Both the position numbers and the translations under genes were made by a program. A stretch of DNA of 64,000 bases from Streptomyces chromofuscus (GTDB taxonomy: Bacteria; Actinomycetota; Actinomycetes; Streptomycetales; Streptomycetaceae): the NCBI RefSeq assembly GCF_015160875.1, contig NZ_CP063374.1, forward strand, positions 1,178,001 to 1,242,000, read 5' to 3'. The notes under the pieces were generated by a model that worked only from the letters and a program-made list of their open reading frames with translations, was not told where the DNA came from and searched no databases. Below are positions 61,941 through 64,000 of this stretch, in pieces. Each line of letters begins with the position of its first letter. Position 1 is the first letter of the stretch.

Positions 61941-64000
61941 GTGCGCTGATGGAGCTGGTACGAGCGGGCCGCACGGTCGAGGTGGTGGGCCTGCTGGACG
62001 GGATGACGGACGCCGAACGGCGGTCCTGCTTTCCGGAATTGAAGGCGTTGCGCAAGGAGTTGCGGGCGGCGCCCTGGGAGGCGGACGCGCGTCGTGCGTA
62101 TCCCGCCCTGCACGCGGCCGGAGCGGCGTGCCAGACGGGGGCGGCGGGGGTGGCCGCCTGGATCGCGGCCGCCGACCTGCGGTGGTCGCGGGTCTCGCCG
62201 GGCGTGCTGCTGCACGTCCTGGGCGACCGGGAGACCGACTGGCTGGCGGACGTGACGCACCGGCTGGCGCGGCGCCCGGTAACCGCCTCGGTGCCGTACG
62301 AGTTGATGGCCGGTCTGGTGCGGCTCTCCGGCTGCCCGGTGCCGACGACCGACGCCTACGTCCGGGGCTGGGTCGATCATCTGCACGGCTCGTGGCAGCG
62401 CGGGGGCACGCTGCTCGACCGGCTGCGGCAGGACCCGCATCTGCGGGAGCTCGTCGCCGCACTGTTCGAGACCGACGACATCGGCAGCCGGTTGCAGTGG
62501 CCGACCCAGGAAGGCCCGGACAGCTGGACCGGCGCGCTGGCGCAGCTGACCGTCGAGGGCGCCCTCGACCGCGGGGCGACGGTCGACGCGTGCGTGGCCC
62601 GGCTGCTGCGGGGTGGTCCGGCCGCCGATCAGCGGGTGTTCCTCCGGCTGCTGAAGTGCCTCGCGCTCACCCCGGACGAGGAGCGGCAGCGGACGGCCGA
62701 CTGGCTCGCGCTGGCCTCGGACGCCGCGTCGACGGTGGCCTCGCACGCCCAGTCGGTCCTCGGGGCCCTGGCCCTGGACGGCGGTCTGGCCCCACGTCAG
62801 GTGGCGGAGATGTCGGAGGCAGTGCTGTTCCGGACCGAGCGGAAGCTCGTGCGGGCGCAGCTCGTGCTGCTGGGAAAGGTGCTCACGCGGGACGCGTCCA
62901 CGGCAGGCGAGCTGCTGCCGGCCGTCGCCCGGGCCTTCGGGCACGAGGACGCGGAAGTCCAGGAACGGGCGCTGAAGCTGGCCGAACGGCATGTCCGGAA
63001 GCTCGACTCGGTCCAGGCACGGACAGATCTCGCCCTCGCGGCCGAGCAGTTGATCCCGCTACTGCGCGCCAGGGCGGTCGGGGCGCTCGGCGCGGCACCC
63101 GCGGACCCGGAGCCGACGGGCCACGAGGAGCTGCTGCCTCCGCCACCCCGGCCGGCGCGCCTGGCCCCCGCCGCCGCGTCCGCGGTGGAGCTGGCCGAGG
63201 AGGTGGGCGCGGCGCTGGCCGCCGAGCCCGGCGTGACGGGATTCGAGCGTGCCCTGGACGGTCTGGTGCGGCACGCGTACCGGGACCGCGAGGCCTTGCT
63301 GTCGGCGCTGGAGCCGGTGGTCGCCCGGCGCTGGTGGGACAGCGCCGCCGGCGTCGTGTCGGACGACCGCTTCGGCGGTTCGTACGGCGCCGTGTCCGAA
63401 GCTGCCGACGGTCTCGACCTCGTGCTCGCCACCCTGCGCGGCAAGGTCCGCACCGCCACACTGCACGCGCGTGTGCAGCGGGGTTCGGCCTCCCGCGACT
63501 GTGTGCACGGTGCCCTCTTCAGGGCGTTCGAGTGCCGGCTGTGGGAGGTGGCGTACCGGATGCGCACCGATCCACTGCCCTTGCTGCTGTCCACCCCGAC
63601 CTGGAGCACAGGCCTGCTGGAACCGGCCGAGCTGGTCGACCGCCTCGACACCTACCGGCGGCTGGGCGCCCGGGTCGCGGCCACCGACTTCGCGCAGGCC
63701 CTGCTGCGGGTGCGCCGCGCGGACCGGGACGCGGCCGAGTCCGCGGCCCGGCGGGCCGCGGCCCTCGGCACGGCGGAGGGGACACGGCTAGCCGCCTGGC
63801 TGGCCTCGGGCCCACCCGCGCTGCCCACGTTCCGGCGGCGGACCTCGGGGCGGCGTGTCCTGGTCGAGCTCGGCGAGGTGCTCGACCTGCAGCACGACTT
63901 CCCGGCGGAGTTCCGGCCGCTGGGCCGGCCGACGAGCGTCTTCGAGGAACGCCGGTGGTGCTACCACTGGGACGACGACATGCGGCAGCACTGGTCGGCC
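61937..64000 (+). CDS. DUF6493-type helical-repeat protein, 5' part
   Basis: At least 688 codons, open to the window end without stop. The product starts MSALMELVRAGRTVEVVGLL and is rich in Leu/Ala/Arg helices with repeating patterns (LLGKVLTRDASTAGELLPAV, EVQERALKLAERHVRKL), suggesting an alpha-helical (HEAT-like) repeat fold; a Pro-rich linker lies near 395-415. I assign DUF6493 by resemblance and by coupling with the SWIM gene (ATGA overlap). No catalytic motif seen. The pair may act together; function unknown. Confidence 0.8.
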   Translation, partial: MSALMELVRAGRTVEVVGLLDGMTDAERRSCFPELKALRKELRAAPWEADARRAYPALHAAGAACQTGAAGVAAWIAAADLRWSRVSPGVLLHVLGDRETDWLADVTHRLARRPVTASVPYELMAGLVRLSGCPVPTTDAYVRGWVDHLHGSWQRGGTLLDRLRQDPHLRELVAALFETDDIGSRLQWPTQEGPDSWTGALAQLTVEGALDRGATVDACVARLLRGGPAADQRVFLRLLKCLALTPDEERQRTADWLALASDAASTVASHAQSVLGALALDGGLAPRQVAEMSEAVLFRTERKLVRAQLVLLGKVLTRDASTAGELLPAVARAFGHEDAEVQERALKLAERHVRKLDSVQARTDLALAAEQLIPLLRARAVGALGAAPADPEPTGHEELLPPPPRPARLAPAAASAVELAEEVGAALAAEPGVTGFERALDGLVRHAYRDREALLSALEPVVARRWWDSAAGVVSDDRFGGSYGAVSEAADGLDLVLATLRGKVRTATLHARVQRGSASRDCVHGALFRAFECRLWEVAYRMRTDPLPLLLSTPTWSTGLLEPAELVDRLDTYRRLGARVAATDFAQALLRVRRADRDAAESAARRAAALGTAEGTRLAAWLASGPPALPTFRRRTSGRRVLVELGEVLDLQHDFPAEFRPLGRPTSVFEERRWCYHWDDDMRQHWSA

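Overview
The window reads as chromosomal DNA of a Streptomyces species. It is very GC-rich, G/C dominates third codon positions, GTG/TTG starts are common, operons often overlap by ATGA, and it carries Streptomyces hallmark families (SpoIIE phosphatases, whiJ-type XRE/DUF397/ATPase loci, ECF41 sigma factor, c-di-AMP riboswitch before an NlpC/P60 gene). From memory, gene order (ddaH-rocD, urease, bioF/bioBAD, CNNM pair, purB) resembles the S. coelicolor SCO1220-1260 region. I saw no tRNA, rRNA, CRISPR array or intact insertion sequence.

Layout. 1-1748 (minus): LytTR regulator, DUF485 subunit and a truncated acetate/solute symporter. 1826-4493: Lrp regulator, dimethylargininase-like hydrolase and ornithine aminotransferase. 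4768-9480: two PAS/SpoIIE phosphatases and a DUF574 methyltransferase. 9559-12262: first whiJ-type locus. 12335-14183: acyltransferase and epimerase, then a tripeptidyl-aminopeptidase-like 3' remnant. 14375-18950: urease operon ureABCFGD (minus, no ureE). 19062-20832: TetR and a divergent membrane protein sharing a repeated operator. 20894-22667: ClpP-like remnant, small gene, ydaO riboswitch and NlpC/P60 hydrolase. 22668-23644: gene-free, with a 120-bp tandem duplication. 23645-25407: second whiJ-type locus, whose XRE gene has a TTA codon. 25504-30012: biotin genes bioF and bioBAD. 30344-35376: methyltransferase, a decayed toxin-antitoxin pair, and an ABC exporter of the LolD/MacB type. 35502-41748: GNAT, two CNNM proteins, SGNH hydrolase, DUF4326 fused in frame to PurB, and a mismatch glycosylase.

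41863-50019 (minus) is the most unusual part, a compact five-gene biosynthetic island. It holds a membrane protein with a carrier domain and the terminal domain of epsilon-poly-lysine synthetases but no adenylation domain, a half-condensation/adenylation/carrier NRPS, a TauD/SyrP-like dioxygenase, and SbnB- and SbnA-like enzymes that would make 2,3-diaminopropionate. I infer a split, membrane-bound synthetase for a diaminopropionate-containing (possibly hydroxylated) oligo- or polymer.

51003-57838: hypothetical gene, a 74-bp minisatellite, ABC-2 transporter divergent from a two-component system, a ROK regulator and a GntR/HutC regulator with a DasR-like operator. 58038-64000: ECF41 sigma factor, alpha/beta hydrolase, phoD remnant with 20-bp repeats, SWIM zinc-finger gene and the 5' part of a DUF6493-type gene. 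Several remnants (tap-like, clpP-like, toxin-antitoxin, phoD) mark places where genes have decayed between intact neighbours.
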